Assembly: GCA_036393295.1 (NCBI GenBank)
Contig: DASWHF010000147.1
Coordinates: forward strand, 1-64,000
From: DASWHF01 sp036393295
Lineage (GTDB): Bacteria; Pseudomonadota; Gammaproteobacteria; Acidiferrobacterales; UBA6901
Reading direction: 5' to 3'
Length of the DNA: 64,000 bases
The notes under the pieces are model-generated. The model ran no database searches. It was not told where the DNA came from and was given only the letters and a program-made list of their open reading frames with translations. This document shows positions 35,863-45,444 of the stretch, one piece after another. The position numbers and the translations under genes were made by a program. How positions within the stretch are numbered: the first letter of the stretch is position 1; every line of letters starts with the position of its first letter.

Positions 35863-38685
35863 ATGGCGAATTCGAAGGAAGCGCAGGGTGACCGCACGGG
35901 CGACGATACCGCCCGCAAGCTGCTCGAGACGGTGCAGGGGCTTACGCTGGAGCTGCACCCGACGCGCGTGGTGACCGAGGTCGGCCTCGACAGCGCGCTC
36001 GAGCGCGACCTGGGCTTCGACAGCCTGTCGCGCGCCGAGCTCCTGGCGCGCATCGAGCGCGCCTTCCGCGTGGGCCTGCCCGACCAACTGGTGGCGAGCG
36101 CCGAGACGCCGCGCGACCTGCTGCGCGCCATCCTCGGCAGCGTCACGCCACGGCGCGGCGCCCAGGGGCGCCAGCCGGCGCCGCTGCCGGTGGAGGAGGC
36201 CGAGGCGGCGCCGCACGGCGCCCAGACCCTGCCCGAGGTTCTGGACTGGCATGTCCGGACCCAGCCCGATCGGGTCCAGGTTCATCTCTACGGCGACGAC
36301 GACGAGCCGGAGGCGATCAGTTACCGGGCGCTGCGCGCCGGCGCGCGCGCGATCGCCGCGGGCCTGGCGGCGCGCGGGCTCGCGCCCGGGCAGACCGTCG
36401 CCATCATGCTGCCGACCGGGCGTGATTATCTGTGCTGCTTCCTCGGCATTCTGTACGCGGGCGGCATCCCGGTGCCGATCTATCCGCCGGTGCGCGCCGC
36501 GCAGATCGAGGACCATCTGCGCCGGCATGCCGGCATACTCGCCAACGCCGGCGCGGTGCTGCTGATCACCGTGGCGGAGGCGAAGCCGGTGGCGCGATTG
36601 CTCAAGTCGCAGGTGCCGGCGCTGCATACCGTCGTCATTCCGGATGATCTCGCCCGGGACGCTGGGTCCTTCATGGCGCCGGCGCTGAACGGCGCGGACA
36701 TCGCCTTCCTGCAATACACCTCCGGCAGCACCGGCCAGCCCAAGGGCGTGGTGCTCACCCACGCCGACCTGCTGGCGAACATTCGCGCCATGGGCCGCGC
36801 GATCGAGGTCGATTCCACCGACGTGTTCGTGAGCTGGCTGCCGCTCTACCACGATATGGGACTGATCGGCGCCTGGCTCGGCAGTTTGTATTACGCCATG
36901 ACACTGGTGCTGATGTCGCCGCTGGCCTTTCTGGCGCGGCCGCAGCGCTGGTTGTGGACCATATACCGCCACCGCGGCACGCTCGCGGCCGGGCCGAACT
37001 TCGCCTTCGAACTCTGCCTCAACCGCATTCCCGACGAGGAGCTCGACGGCCTCGATCTCGGCTCGCTGCGCCTGCTGTTCAACGGCGCCGAGCCGGTCAG
37101 CCCGCAGACGCTGCGGCGCTTCGCCGACCGTTTCGTGCGCTACGGCCTGCACCGCGAGGCCATCGCGCCGGTCTACGGCCTGGCCGAGGTCGCGGTCGGC
37201 CTGGCGTTTCCGCCGCTGGGGCGCGGGCCGCTCATCGATCGCATCCGGCGCGACGTCTTCGTCGACGAGGAGCGCGCGCTGCCCGCCGATCCCGGCGACG
37301 CGCAGGCGCTCGAATACGTCGCCTGCGGCCAGCCGCTGCCGGGCTACGAAGTGCGCATCGTCGACGGCGGCGGCCGCGAGCTGCCCGATCGCCACCAGGG
37401 GCGCTTGCAGTTTCGCGGCCCGTCGGCCACCAGCGGCTACTTCCGCAACCCGGAAGCGACGCGCGCGCTGTTCGACGGCGACTGGCTGGAGTCGGGCGAC
37501 CTCGCCTATATCGCCGACGGCGATATCTATCTCACCAGCCGCGTGAAGGACGTGATCATCCGCGGCGGGCGCAATATCTATCCGTACGAGGTCGAGCAGG
37601 CGGTCGGCGAGCTGGACGGCGTGCGCAAGGGCTGCGTCGCGGTGTTCGGCAGCACCGACCGGGCCTCCGGCACCGAGCGCCTGGTGGTGATGGCCGAGAC
37701 GCGCGAGACCGAGGCCGCCGCCCGCGCCGCCCTGGAGGCGCACATCGCTGCGACCACCCACGATCTGCTCGGCCTGCCGCCGGACGAGGTGGTGCTGGCG
37801 CCGCCGCGCACGGTGTTGAAGACCTCGAGCGGCAAGATCCGCCGCGCCGCGAGCCGCGAGCTCTACGAGCAGGGCCGGGTCGGGCGCAAGCCGCGCGCGG
37901 TGTGGTGGCAGATCGCGCGGCTGATGGCCGCGAGCCTGTGGCCGGAGGCGCGCCGCGCGTGGCGGACCGCGCGCCATGTCGGCTACGCCGCCTATGTGCA
38001 GGCACTGTTCTGGCTGCTGGCGCCGCCGGTATGGCTGCTGGTCGTGCTGTTGCCGCGCGCGGCGTGGCGCTGGCCGGCGATGCGCGCCGGCGCGCGGCTG
38101 TTGCTGCGCCTGGCGCGCGTGCCGCTGCGCGTACAGGGTGCCGAGCACCTGCCCAAGGACACGGCCTGCGTGATCGTCGCCAACCACGCGAGCTACCTGG
38201 ACGGCATCGTGCTGGTCGCCGCCCTCGACATTCCGTTCAGCTTCGTCGCCAAGGGCGAGCTTAAGCGCCAGCCGATCGCGCGGCTGTTCCTGAACCGGAT
38301 CGGCGCGCAGTTCGTCGAGCGCTACGACAAGCAGAAGGGCGTGGCCGACGCCCGCCGCGCCGCCGACATCGCGCGCCGCGGCCGCGCCCTGATGTTCTTC
38401 GCCGAGGGCACGCTGCGGCGCATGCCGGGATTGCTGCCCTTCCACATGGGCGCCTTTGCCGCCGCCGCCGATGCCGGCGTGCCGGTGCTGCCGATCACCC
38501 TGCGCGGCACGCGCTCGGTCCTGCGCGACGGCTCGTGGTTCCCGCGCCGCGGCGCGATCGCCGTGCTGATCGGCGAGCCGATCGTACCGGACGGCACCGA
38601 CTGGGCCGCCGCCGTGCGCCTGCGCGACGCGGCGCGGGGGCAGATATTGAAGCGCGTGGGGGAGCCCGATTTGGCTGGTGAGTAA
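35863..38685 (+). CDS. ACP - acyl-AMP ligase - PlsC acyltransferase triple fusion
   Basis: A 940-residue protein with three parts. Residues about 10-85 are an acyl carrier protein domain with LGFDSLSRAEL, Ser54 being the phosphopantetheine site. Residues about 110-670 are an adenylating enzyme of the fatty acyl-AMP ligase type: YTSGSTGQPKGVVLTHADLL, SWLPLYHDMGLIG, YGLAEVAVGL, SGDLAYIADGDIYLTSR and KTSSGKIRR. After a hydrophobic stretch (about 707-735) residues 740-940 are a PlsC-type acyltransferase with NHASYLDG (residue 774) and FAEGTLRR (846). It could activate a free fatty acid, hold it on ACP and transfer it to a lyso-lipid. The order differs from E. coli Aas. GGAGG precedes the ATG. Confidence 0.88.
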   Translation: MANSKEAQGDRTGDDTARKLLETVQGLTLELHPTRVVTEVGLDSALERDLGFDSLSRAELLARIERAFRVGLPDQLVASAETPRDLLRAILGSVTPRRGAQGRQPAPLPVEEAEAAPHGAQTLPEVLDWHVRTQPDRVQVHLYGDDDEPEAISYRALRAGARAIAAGLAARGLAPGQTVAIMLPTGRDYLCCFLGILYAGGIPVPIYPPVRAAQIEDHLRRHAGILANAGAVLLITVAEAKPVARLLKSQVPALHTVVIPDDLARDAGSFMAPALNGADIAFLQYTSGSTGQPKGVVLTHADLLANIRAMGRAIEVDSTDVFVSWLPLYHDMGLIGAWLGSLYYAMTLVLMSPLAFLARPQRWLWTIYRHRGTLAAGPNFAFELCLNRIPDEELDGLDLGSLRLLFNGAEPVSPQTLRRFADRFVRYGLHREAIAPVYGLAEVAVGLAFPPLGRGPLIDRIRRDVFVDEERALPADPGDAQALEYVACGQPLPGYEVRIVDGGGRELPDRHQGRLQFRGPSATSGYFRNPEATRALFDGDWLESGDLAYIADGDIYLTSRVKDVIIRGGRNIYPYEVEQAVGELDGVRKGCVAVFGSTDRASGTERLVVMAETRETEAAARAALEAHIAATTHDLLGLPPDEVVLAPPRTVLKTSSGKIRRAASRELYEQGRVGRKPRAVWWQIARLMAASLWPEARRAWRTARHVGYAAYVQALFWLLAPPVWLLVVLLPRAAWRWPAMRAGARLLLRLARVPLRVQGAEHLPKDTACVIVANHASYLDGIVLVAALDIPFSFVAKGELKRQPIARLFLNRIGAQFVERYDKQKGVADARRAADIARRGRALMFFAEGTLRRMPGLLPFHMGAFAAAADAGVPVLPITLRGTRSVLRDGSWFPRRGAIAVLIGEPIVPDGTDWAAAVRLRDAARGQILKRVGEPDLAGE

Positions 38686-38722
38686 CGGAATAATGCGGGG
38701 CGTGCTAATACTACCTCAGCTT

Positions 38723-39226
38723 CTATTTCCGGATATAAAACCGATACACCCCTCGCGCATCCTCGGTGATCCCGAGCAGCTGGTAGCACACCGACTTCAC
38801 CCAGGCGTCGACCTCGCCGACCGCCGCGGCGCAGGCGGTGACGAGTTTCAGGGTCTCGCCGTCGGCCATGGACAGCATGAGCTTGCGCGCCTGGAGGACG
38901 GGCGTGGGGCAGGGCGCGTGCTGGGTGTCGACGGTGACGTTCGCCGGCCAGGGGTCGCCCTTGAGGATGTAGAAATCGAAGCCGCGGGGCGCGGTCTTGT
39001 CGACGTAGAGGACCGGGTTGTTGGTGTGGGCGGCCCAGACGTACAGGTCGGTCTCGCAGCCCGGGTAATCGGTGGTGACGCGCAGCACCTGGCCGTTGGT
39101 CATCGACTTCAGGGCCTGGCGGATCGCGGGGATCGGCCCGGGCGATTCGATGTTCAGAATCGTGAGCGACCGGTGGAAGCGGATCTCGGGTACGGTCTGG
39201 GGCTCGGTTCGGGTCGGCACGGTCAT
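38723..39226 (-). CDS. double TusA-domain protein, copy 2
   Basis: A 167-residue protein with two TusA-like repeats. The first (about residues 25-70) has SPGPIPAIRQALKSM where the active CPxP should be, so the Cys is replaced. The second (about 100-150) keeps the motif in HAPCPTPVLQARKLM. TusA proteins carry sulfane sulfur on the CPxP Cys in sulfur transfer and sulfur oxidation. It is a near-copy of the next gene (39410-39913), same strand, with shared FDFYILKGDPWP and LGITEDARGVYRFY. GGAGGAC lies before the chosen ATG; a longer frame upstream has no homology. Probably transcribed from the promoter region right of 39913. Confidence 0.8.
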   Translation of the reverse strand: MTVPTRTEPQTVPEIRFHRSLTILNIESPGPIPAIRQALKSMTNGQVLRVTTDYPGCETDLYVWAAHTNNPVLYVDKTAPRGFDFYILKGDPWPANVTVDTQHAPCPTPVLQARKLMLSMADGETLKLVTACAAAVGEVDAWVKSVCYQLLGITEDARGVYRFYIRK

Positions 39227-39409
39227 GGTGGCGTGTCCTCCAACCACTCGGTATTGCACGTGCTTAAATTTGAGGCAACGCCCGTGCCATTCCGGCAGCG
39301 GGTGCTGTCGAATGTATGGGAGACAAACAGAGGCGAATGCGAACGGCGCGCGTGACGGGGCCGCCGGTATCACTACCGGCGCGCCTGTAACGGGAATGAC
39401 CGCGCCGCG

Positions 39410-39913
39410 CTACTTGCGCACGTAGAACCGGTACACCCCGCGGAAGTCTTCGGTGATGCCGAGCAGTTGAAGGTGCATCGACTTCGCCCAGGCATCGACC
39501 TCGCTCACCGCCGCCCGGCAGCTCGTCACGAGCTTGAGCGTTTCACCGGCCCGCATCTCCTTCATCGCCTTGCTCGCCTTGATGACGGGCGTGGGGCAGG
39601 GCGCGTGCTTGGTGTCGACGGAGACGTTCACCGGCCAGGGGTCGCCCTTGAGAATATAGAAATCGAACCCCTGGGCGACGGTCCGGTCGATGTGCAGGAT
39701 CTGGTTGTTGGTCTGCAGCGCCCAGACGTTCAAGTCGCCCTCGCAACTCGGGAAGTCGCTGGTGACGCGCAGCACCTCGCCGTTGTTCATGGTGCGCAGC
39801 AGCTTGCGGATCACCGGGATCGGTCCGGGCGAGGCCATGCCGAGGGCGTCCAGGGTCATGTGGGCGGTGATATCGGGTACGGCTTGCGGTTGGGCGTGTG
39901 CGGAACGGGTCAT
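39410..39913 (-). CDS. double TusA-domain protein, copy 1
   Basis: A 167-residue protein collinear with its downstream paralogue. The first TusA-like repeat has SPGPIPVIRKLLRTM with no Cys; the second has the intact HAPCPTPVIKASKAM. Two further Cys are shared with the paralogue (FPSC and VTSC). No signal peptide is seen, so it is cytoplasmic. AGGAGGACGA is a strong ribosome site. The tandem pair suggests a sulfur-carrier or sulfur-handling role, but no dsr, sox or hdr genes are in the window to define it. A glutaredoxin lies upstream on the same strand. Confidence 0.8.
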   Translation of the reverse strand: MTRSAHAQPQAVPDITAHMTLDALGMASPGPIPVIRKLLRTMNNGEVLRVTSDFPSCEGDLNVWALQTNNQILHIDRTVAQGFDFYILKGDPWPVNVSVDTKHAPCPTPVIKASKAMKEMRAGETLKLVTSCRAAVSEVDAWAKSMHLQLLGITEDFRGVYRFYVRK

Positions 39914-40298
39914 GGCGCCTCGTCCTCCTGTGTGTCGTGGTTGCCTTATGTCTATGCAACGCTTGTGCCAGTCGAGCGGAGCCCGCCCCGGGTGAGCCGG
40001 TAGGGCGTTCTCAGGGGCATATTAGGAGTAAATGAAACGACGAGATAGGAACTGGGTCACAACTTGGCGCAGGAATTTTTATAACTTAGTATTTATAAAT
40101 TAACTGGTTACATGGTTTTTATTATGTTTGTTCGAGATTCAGCACGCCGTCGTCCGGCAGGTTCCGAAGGCGGCGACTCCAGGCGCGATCCGTGAACCCG
40201 GTGACGGAGAGCGGCCGTTGCCGGCCGACGGCGTCGGGCCGATACCGCTCGCGGCCGGCTTGGCCGGCAGCCATCCGCCGCTGGCGCGCCCACGCGGC
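39914..40298. other. intergenic region with an AT-rich core (promoter side of the TusA pair)
   Basis: A 385-base gap. The stretch about 40066-40135 is strikingly AT-rich within very GC-rich surroundings and includes ATTTATAAATTAA. On the - strand it offers several -10-like boxes for the TusA genes. The part right of 40135 is GC-rich and probably the 3' flank of the glutaredoxin gene. No RNA gene or hairpin of note is recognised. Confidence 0.5.
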
Positions 40299-40565
40299 TC
40301 AGGCCTCGCCGGCCGCGACGAGGTGATCCAGGGCGCCCTCCATGTGCAGCTCGGTGAGCTCGCTGAAGCCGCCGATCCAGTCGCCGTCGATGGTGATCTG
40401 CGGCACGGTGCGCGCGCCGTCGGTCTTCTCGGCCATCTCGCGCAAGGCCGCGCGGTCGAGGTCGACGCGCGACTCTTCATAAGGGATCTGCCACTTGGTC
40501 AGCAGCGTCTTGGTCTTGTCGCAGATCGGGCAGGTGCCGGTGCTGAATATTTTCACGCGTGCCAT
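40299..40565 (-). CDS. glutaredoxin-like protein
   Basis: An 88-residue thioredoxin-fold protein. The N-terminal strand VKIFSTGTCPICDKTK carries a CPIC dithiol site, and TVPQITIDGDWIGGFSEL holds the cis-Pro (TVP) and the GGF glutathione-binding loop typical of glutaredoxins. It would reduce disulfides with glutathione in the cytoplasm. It has the usual length for GrxC/GrxA. It stands alone between the TusA pair and apbE; a role in keeping TusA thiols reduced is only a guess from position. Confidence 0.88.
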   Translation of the reverse strand: MARVKIFSTGTCPICDKTKTLLTKWQIPYEESRVDLDRAALREMAEKTDGARTVPQITIDGDWIGGFSELTELHMEGALDHLVAAGEA

Positions 40566-40794
40566 GGGAATTCGATGCGGGTTCCGGTTCGATGCGCGAT
40601 CATACCATGGCCGTCCGCCGCGTCATTCGCGTCATTGCGAGGGCGCGAAGCGCCCGCGGTAACCTCCATGAATGCCCTGAGCGCCAAAACCGAGATTGCC
40701 GCGGCCCGCCGTGCGGGCCTCGCAATGATCGCCCCCGCCATGCGCCGCCGCGATCGGGTATGATGCACGACAGTTCAAACTCCGGTTAACGTCG

Positions 40795-41784
<990 letters not shown>

Positions 41785-41810
41785 CGTGACTGACAACGAC
41801 AGGCTTACAC

Positions 41811-41882
41811 TGTAGGCGGGGCATCCTGCCCCGTCGGTTCGTGGATGGGCCGTGCCGGGCGGGGCTGGAAGCTCCGCCTACA
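41811..41882. repeat. inverted repeat downstream of apbE (TGTAGGCGG family)
   Basis: Arms of 23 bases at 41811-41833 and 41860-41882 match at 20 positions; the ends read TGTAGGCGG and CCGCCTACA. The right arm is followed by TTTTT, so it may end apbE transcription. The right arm, reversed, matches the single arm at 55648-55670 at all but one base. Confidence 0.8.
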
Positions 41883-42054
41883 TTTTTGGCCGGAGCGTAA
41901 GAAAACCCGACGGACGGCCTTGGCGGCCGCTGCGCGTCAGTTGGGGGCGCCGGGCCGCCCGGTGCCGCCAAGGGGCGTGCCGGCGCTACCGTTCATCGGC
42001 CGGAAACACCTGATTAGTAGATGTTTTTCCGCGCGCCATGCTAATTTGGACGCG

Positions 42055-42083
42055 CCGTAAGGGGGATCAGCTCTCACTATAAT
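42055..42083 (+). promoter_or_regulatory. candidate promoter of the riboswitch-controlled operon
   Basis: A perfect TATAAT at 42078-42083. The -35 position at 17 bases (CCGTAA) is weak. Transcription would start near 42090, about 30 bases before the riboswitch aptamer, which is the expected place. Confidence 0.55.
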
Positions 42084-42117
42084 CGAAGAGCGTAATCGGA
42101 ATACACATCACTAGCGC

Positions 42118-42212
42118 TTTGATCAAGGCAGAACCATCGAAAGGTGGCGACGCAAAGCTGCGAGGCTAACGGCTGCACGGAATGCCGCCTACGCCGGTCG
42201 GGCCGCCAAGGC
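42118..42212 (+). ncRNA. GEMM class I (cyclic-di-GMP) riboswitch
   Basis: The leader closely follows the GEMM-I consensus: AAGGCAG, then stem CCATC with tetraloop GAAA and GGTGG (42134-42147), then GACGCAAAGC (42149-42158), then GGCTAAC, the conserved TGCAC (42174-42178), GCCGCCTACG, and GGTCGGGCCGCC. The A intercalated between ligand bases would be in GCAAAGC. The ligand-contacting purine aligned with position 20 of the Vibrio Vc2 aptamer is a G (42127), which favours c-di-GMP over cGAMP. The aptamer ends about 60 bases before a lipoprotein start. No T-run follows, so control is probably at translation. A diguanylate cyclase is encoded at 59271-60404. Confidence 0.87.
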
Positions 42213-42224
42213 AGAAAAAAGAAC

Positions 42225-42250
42225 GTCCGCGCATCAGAACATAGGCGGAC
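42225..42250 (+). promoter_or_regulatory. hairpin between riboswitch and ribosome site
   Basis: Arms GTCCGC (42225-42230) and GCGGAC (42245-42250) are exact complements with a 14-base loop, ending 11 bases before AGGAGG. It may be part of the riboswitch expression platform. Confidence 0.4.
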
Positions 42251-42272
42251 GCTGCATTTCCAGGAGGCGGAA

Positions 42273-45200
42273 ATGGGTGCCTTGATCAGTCACAGCGCGC
42301 GGTATGGTGCCGTCGCAATTCTCAGTCTTGCAGTCGCGGCCTGCTCGAGCGGGACCAGTACCGACGATTCGGTGACCATCGAAGGCGACGTGCCGGTCGC
42401 TTACGTCAAGCGCTCTATCGAAGCCGCGGGCAATCCCACCGACAGCCTGATCTTCCGTGCCGGCGGCGATCTCTACATCCGCGAGAAATCCTCGCCGAGC
42501 GCGCCGGAGCGCAATGTCACCGCCGTTGTCACGCGCGGCACCGGCGACGTTTCCGACCCGGAGGTCTCGTACGACGGCAAGAAGCTGCTCTTCGCCATGA
42601 AGTGCGGCGCTGGCACGACCTCGGCCCCGGAATGTTACGGCCCCGGCCCCACGCCGGACCGCACCTGGAACATCTGGGAATACGACATCGAGGGCGACAG
42701 CCTGCGGCGCATCATCCCTGACAACGCGGTGTCGAGCCTCGGCGACGACGTGGACCCGGCCTATCTGCCCGACGGCGGCATCGTGTTCTCCTCCAACCGC
42801 CAGGCGACCAGCTTCCAGGATCTTGGCTACAAGTACCTCGACGAGTACGAGCGCGAACCGACCATCGTGCTGCACACCATGAACGCCGACGACGGCGAGA
42901 TCAAGATCAAACAGATCTCGTTCAACATGAGCCATGACCGCAACCCGACGGTGCTCAGCGACGGGACGATCATGTTCAGCCGTTGGGACCATGTCGGCAA
43001 TCGCAATCACTTTACGATCTTCACCGTGAACGCCGACGGAACCAACTTGTTCATCAAGTACGGCGCACACAATCAGGAGAACAGCCCGGGCGACCGGGTC
43101 AACAGTTTCCTGCACCCGCGCGAAATGCAGGACGGCCGGGTGATGTCGGACGGCATGCCGTTGTCGGGAACACGGCAGGGTGGGGCGTTGTTGGTGATCG
43201 ACATCGGGAATTTCGCCGAGCACGACGAGCCCAAGCCGGGCACGCCGCCCGGCGCGATCGCGCAGTATCAGCCCACGTCGCTCCCGGTGCCGGTCGGCCC
43301 CCGTGCGGTGTCGGAGAACGGTCGTTACACCACGCCTTATCCGCTTTGGGACGGCACCCATCGTGCGCTCGTCGCCTTCACGCCGGGCGGCCGGACGGAG
43401 ATCGTCCAGGAGCGCAGCCTGCTCGACGGTTCGCTGCGCGACGTCACGCGCGAAAAGCACCCGGCGTACGGCGTGTACATGTACGATCTGAACAAGCAGA
43501 GTTTCCGGCCCGTGGCCCTGCCCGACGTCGACGCCAACGGTGAGCCGATCAACATGATCACCGATCCGGTCGCGATCATGGCGCGGCCGTCGGTGCCGCG
43601 GGCGGGTCAGAACTCCGCGGTGGTCGGGCCGGCCGCGGCGACGGGGGACACGGGACGTCTGGTGGTCAAGAGCGTGTACGACACCGATCACCGCGGCCGG
43701 ATGGGCGGCGCCATGCTGACCGCGGACGAATTGGCGAAGGCACCCATCCCGCGTTCGGCCGGCAGCCAAAATCTTATGATTCCCGCGATCGACAACGCCA
43801 CCGTGCCCTGCTCGTCGACCGACAGCCGGGCGCGTTATCCGAACTGCGACAAGCGCCGCTTCGTCGCGGATATCGCCCGGCTCAAGAATCCCGCGCCCGT
43901 CGACGGCGGCATGCCGCCCGATCATCGTCCCGCGCGCTTCGTGCGCGTCACCAAAGCGGTGCCGCAACCCGATCCATCGAACCGCGAGGCGATCGGCGAT
44001 ACCGATTTCGAGATGCAACATATCCTCGGCTACGCGGAGGTCGAGCCCGACGGCTCGCTGAACCTCGAGGTGCCGGCCAACACGCCGTTGGCGCTCGCGG
44101 TGCTGGACGCCGAGGGGCGCGCCTTCCAGACCCACACCAGCTGGCTGCAGGTGCACCCGGGCGAGAACGTCGCTTGCAAGGGCTGTCATTCGCCGCGCGC
44201 CGGCAGTATCGCGGCGCTCAATATCGGCACGCTCGCCTCGGCCGATCCGAATTCGGCGCTGCGGGACGCTGGCAACAACCTGATCGTCGATCCCGATCCC
44301 AGCCAGCAGCTCGGCGATACCATGGCCGAAACCCGGTCGCGCCTCGATCCGACTGCGAACCCCATCAACCCTGACGACATCGGCTACCGGGACGTCTGGA
44401 CTGCCAATCACGATATGCTGGGAAATCCGCTGGCAAAGGGCATGTTCCGCAGCATTCGCTACGACGGCGCCACCATCGGCACAACCAGCTACGCCGGTCT
44501 TCCGCCAGCCGAGATGCCCGCCAAGATCAACGGCGCGGTGGTCATCAACTTTCCCGAACATATCCAGCCGATTCTGAACCGGCGCTGCGGCAGTTGCCAC
44601 GGCCCGGGCGGATCGGACCAGATGACCCTGGACTTGAGCGACTCACCGGCCGGGACCGGCCGCCTGGCGTCCTATGAAGCGCTGGTGGTGGGCAAACCGC
44701 GGTTCGTCAACGGCCTGCCGGATCTCGTTGAGGTCAACGGTGAGATCATCCTGCGCCGCCTGCCGGCGCTGGTCAACACCATGGCCGGTAACGACGGGCG
44801 CGGCCTCGCGCGCAGCAGCCATTTGATCGAGCGACTCTATGGCGCGGAGCTGCTCGCCAACGGGTCGCCCAATGACGGACTGGCGCACACGGTGCCGGTG
44901 TCCGATCCGGCGAATCACGCCGCGCTGCTCACGCCGTCGGAGAGACGCGTGCTCGTCGAATGGGTTGACCTCGGCGGCCAGTACTACAACGATCCCTGCC
45001 GGACGCGCGACGCCAACGGACGCTGCACGACCTTCCGCGCGGTGTCCGGGCTCAACGCGCGTGTCTTCACCGACATCGTCCAGCCGCTGATGGAGCAGGA
45101 CTGCGCGGGCTGCCATTTCGCGGCCGGTCGCGACACGAACGATACGGAGCCCTTCCAGGCGAAGCGCCTGGTGCTGACCGGCTCGGAGGGCGATTTCAAC

Positions 45201-45437
45201 GTCACGGTCAGCATGGTGACCGACGCCTGCAATGCCGCCAACAGCTTGTTGCTGCGCTACCCGACCTCGACCAGCGTGACCGGCGACCCCCTGGCGTCGC
45301 CGCCGTTGCTGCCACACCCGCAGCGGCCCGATCCCGTCACCGGCGTGATGGGGCCGGCCCTGACCGCGGGATCGCCGACCTACAACGCGATTGCGGACTG
45401 GATCGCCGCCGCGCGGGGTGCGAACGGCTGCCCGTAA
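42273..45437 (+). CDS. large triheme cytochrome-like lipoprotein with beta-propeller domain
   Basis: A 1054-residue lipoprotein: signal AILSLAVAACSS with lipobox. Residues about 50-450 carry PD40/TolB-like propeller repeats (DPEVSYDGKKLLFAMK; DPAYLPDGGIVFSSNRQ; NPTVLSDGTIMFSRWD). Three c-type heme sites follow: CKGCH (residue 635), CGSCH (772) and CAGCH (944). The layout recalls the hydrazine-synthase-alpha-like proteins found widely in bacteria, without implying that reaction. It would sit in the outer membrane or periplasm and pass electrons or bind redox partners. CAGGAGG precedes the ATG; upstream frame overlaps the riboswitch and is not coding. First gene of the riboswitch operon. Confidence 0.87.
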   Translation: MGALISHSARYGAVAILSLAVAACSSGTSTDDSVTIEGDVPVAYVKRSIEAAGNPTDSLIFRAGGDLYIREKSSPSAPERNVTAVVTRGTGDVSDPEVSYDGKKLLFAMKCGAGTTSAPECYGPGPTPDRTWNIWEYDIEGDSLRRIIPDNAVSSLGDDVDPAYLPDGGIVFSSNRQATSFQDLGYKYLDEYEREPTIVLHTMNADDGEIKIKQISFNMSHDRNPTVLSDGTIMFSRWDHVGNRNHFTIFTVNADGTNLFIKYGAHNQENSPGDRVNSFLHPREMQDGRVMSDGMPLSGTRQGGALLVIDIGNFAEHDEPKPGTPPGAIAQYQPTSLPVPVGPRAVSENGRYTTPYPLWDGTHRALVAFTPGGRTEIVQERSLLDGSLRDVTREKHPAYGVYMYDLNKQSFRPVALPDVDANGEPINMITDPVAIMARPSVPRAGQNSAVVGPAAATGDTGRLVVKSVYDTDHRGRMGGAMLTADELAKAPIPRSAGSQNLMIPAIDNATVPCSSTDSRARYPNCDKRRFVADIARLKNPAPVDGGMPPDHRPARFVRVTKAVPQPDPSNREAIGDTDFEMQHILGYAEVEPDGSLNLEVPANTPLALAVLDAEGRAFQTHTSWLQVHPGENVACKGCHSPRAGSIAALNIGTLASADPNSALRDAGNNLIVDPDPSQQLGDTMAETRSRLDPTANPINPDDIGYRDVWTANHDMLGNPLAKGMFRSIRYDGATIGTTSYAGLPPAEMPAKINGAVVINFPEHIQPILNRRCGSCHGPGGSDQMTLDLSDSPAGTGRLASYEALVVGKPRFVNGLPDLVEVNGEIILRRLPALVNTMAGNDGRGLARSSHLIERLYGAELLANGSPNDGLAHTVPVSDPANHAALLTPSERRVLVEWVDLGGQYYNDPCRTRDANGRCTTFRAVSGLNARVFTDIVQPLMEQDCAGCHFAAGRDTNDTEPFQAKRLVLTGSEGDFNVTVSMVTDACNAANSLLLRYPTSTSVTGDPLASPPLLPHPQRPDPVTGVMGPALTAGSPTYNAIADWIAAARGANGCP

Positions 45438-45444
45438 GCGCGTC

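Larger units (their letters stand above)
41785..42272. other. intergenic control region of the heme/barrel/TPR operon
   Basis: This 488-base region holds an inverted repeat (41811-41882), a TATAAT box (42078-42083), a class I GEMM riboswitch (about 42118-42212), a small hairpin (42225-42250) and a strong ribosome site CAGGAGG at 42261-42267. Each is listed separately. Confidence 0.75.

Noticed and set aside
42273..45437. Calling the triheme lipoprotein a hydrazine synthase subunit
   Set aside because: The layout resembles HzsA-like proteins, but no anammox genes are present and the family is broad, so only the architecture is claimed.
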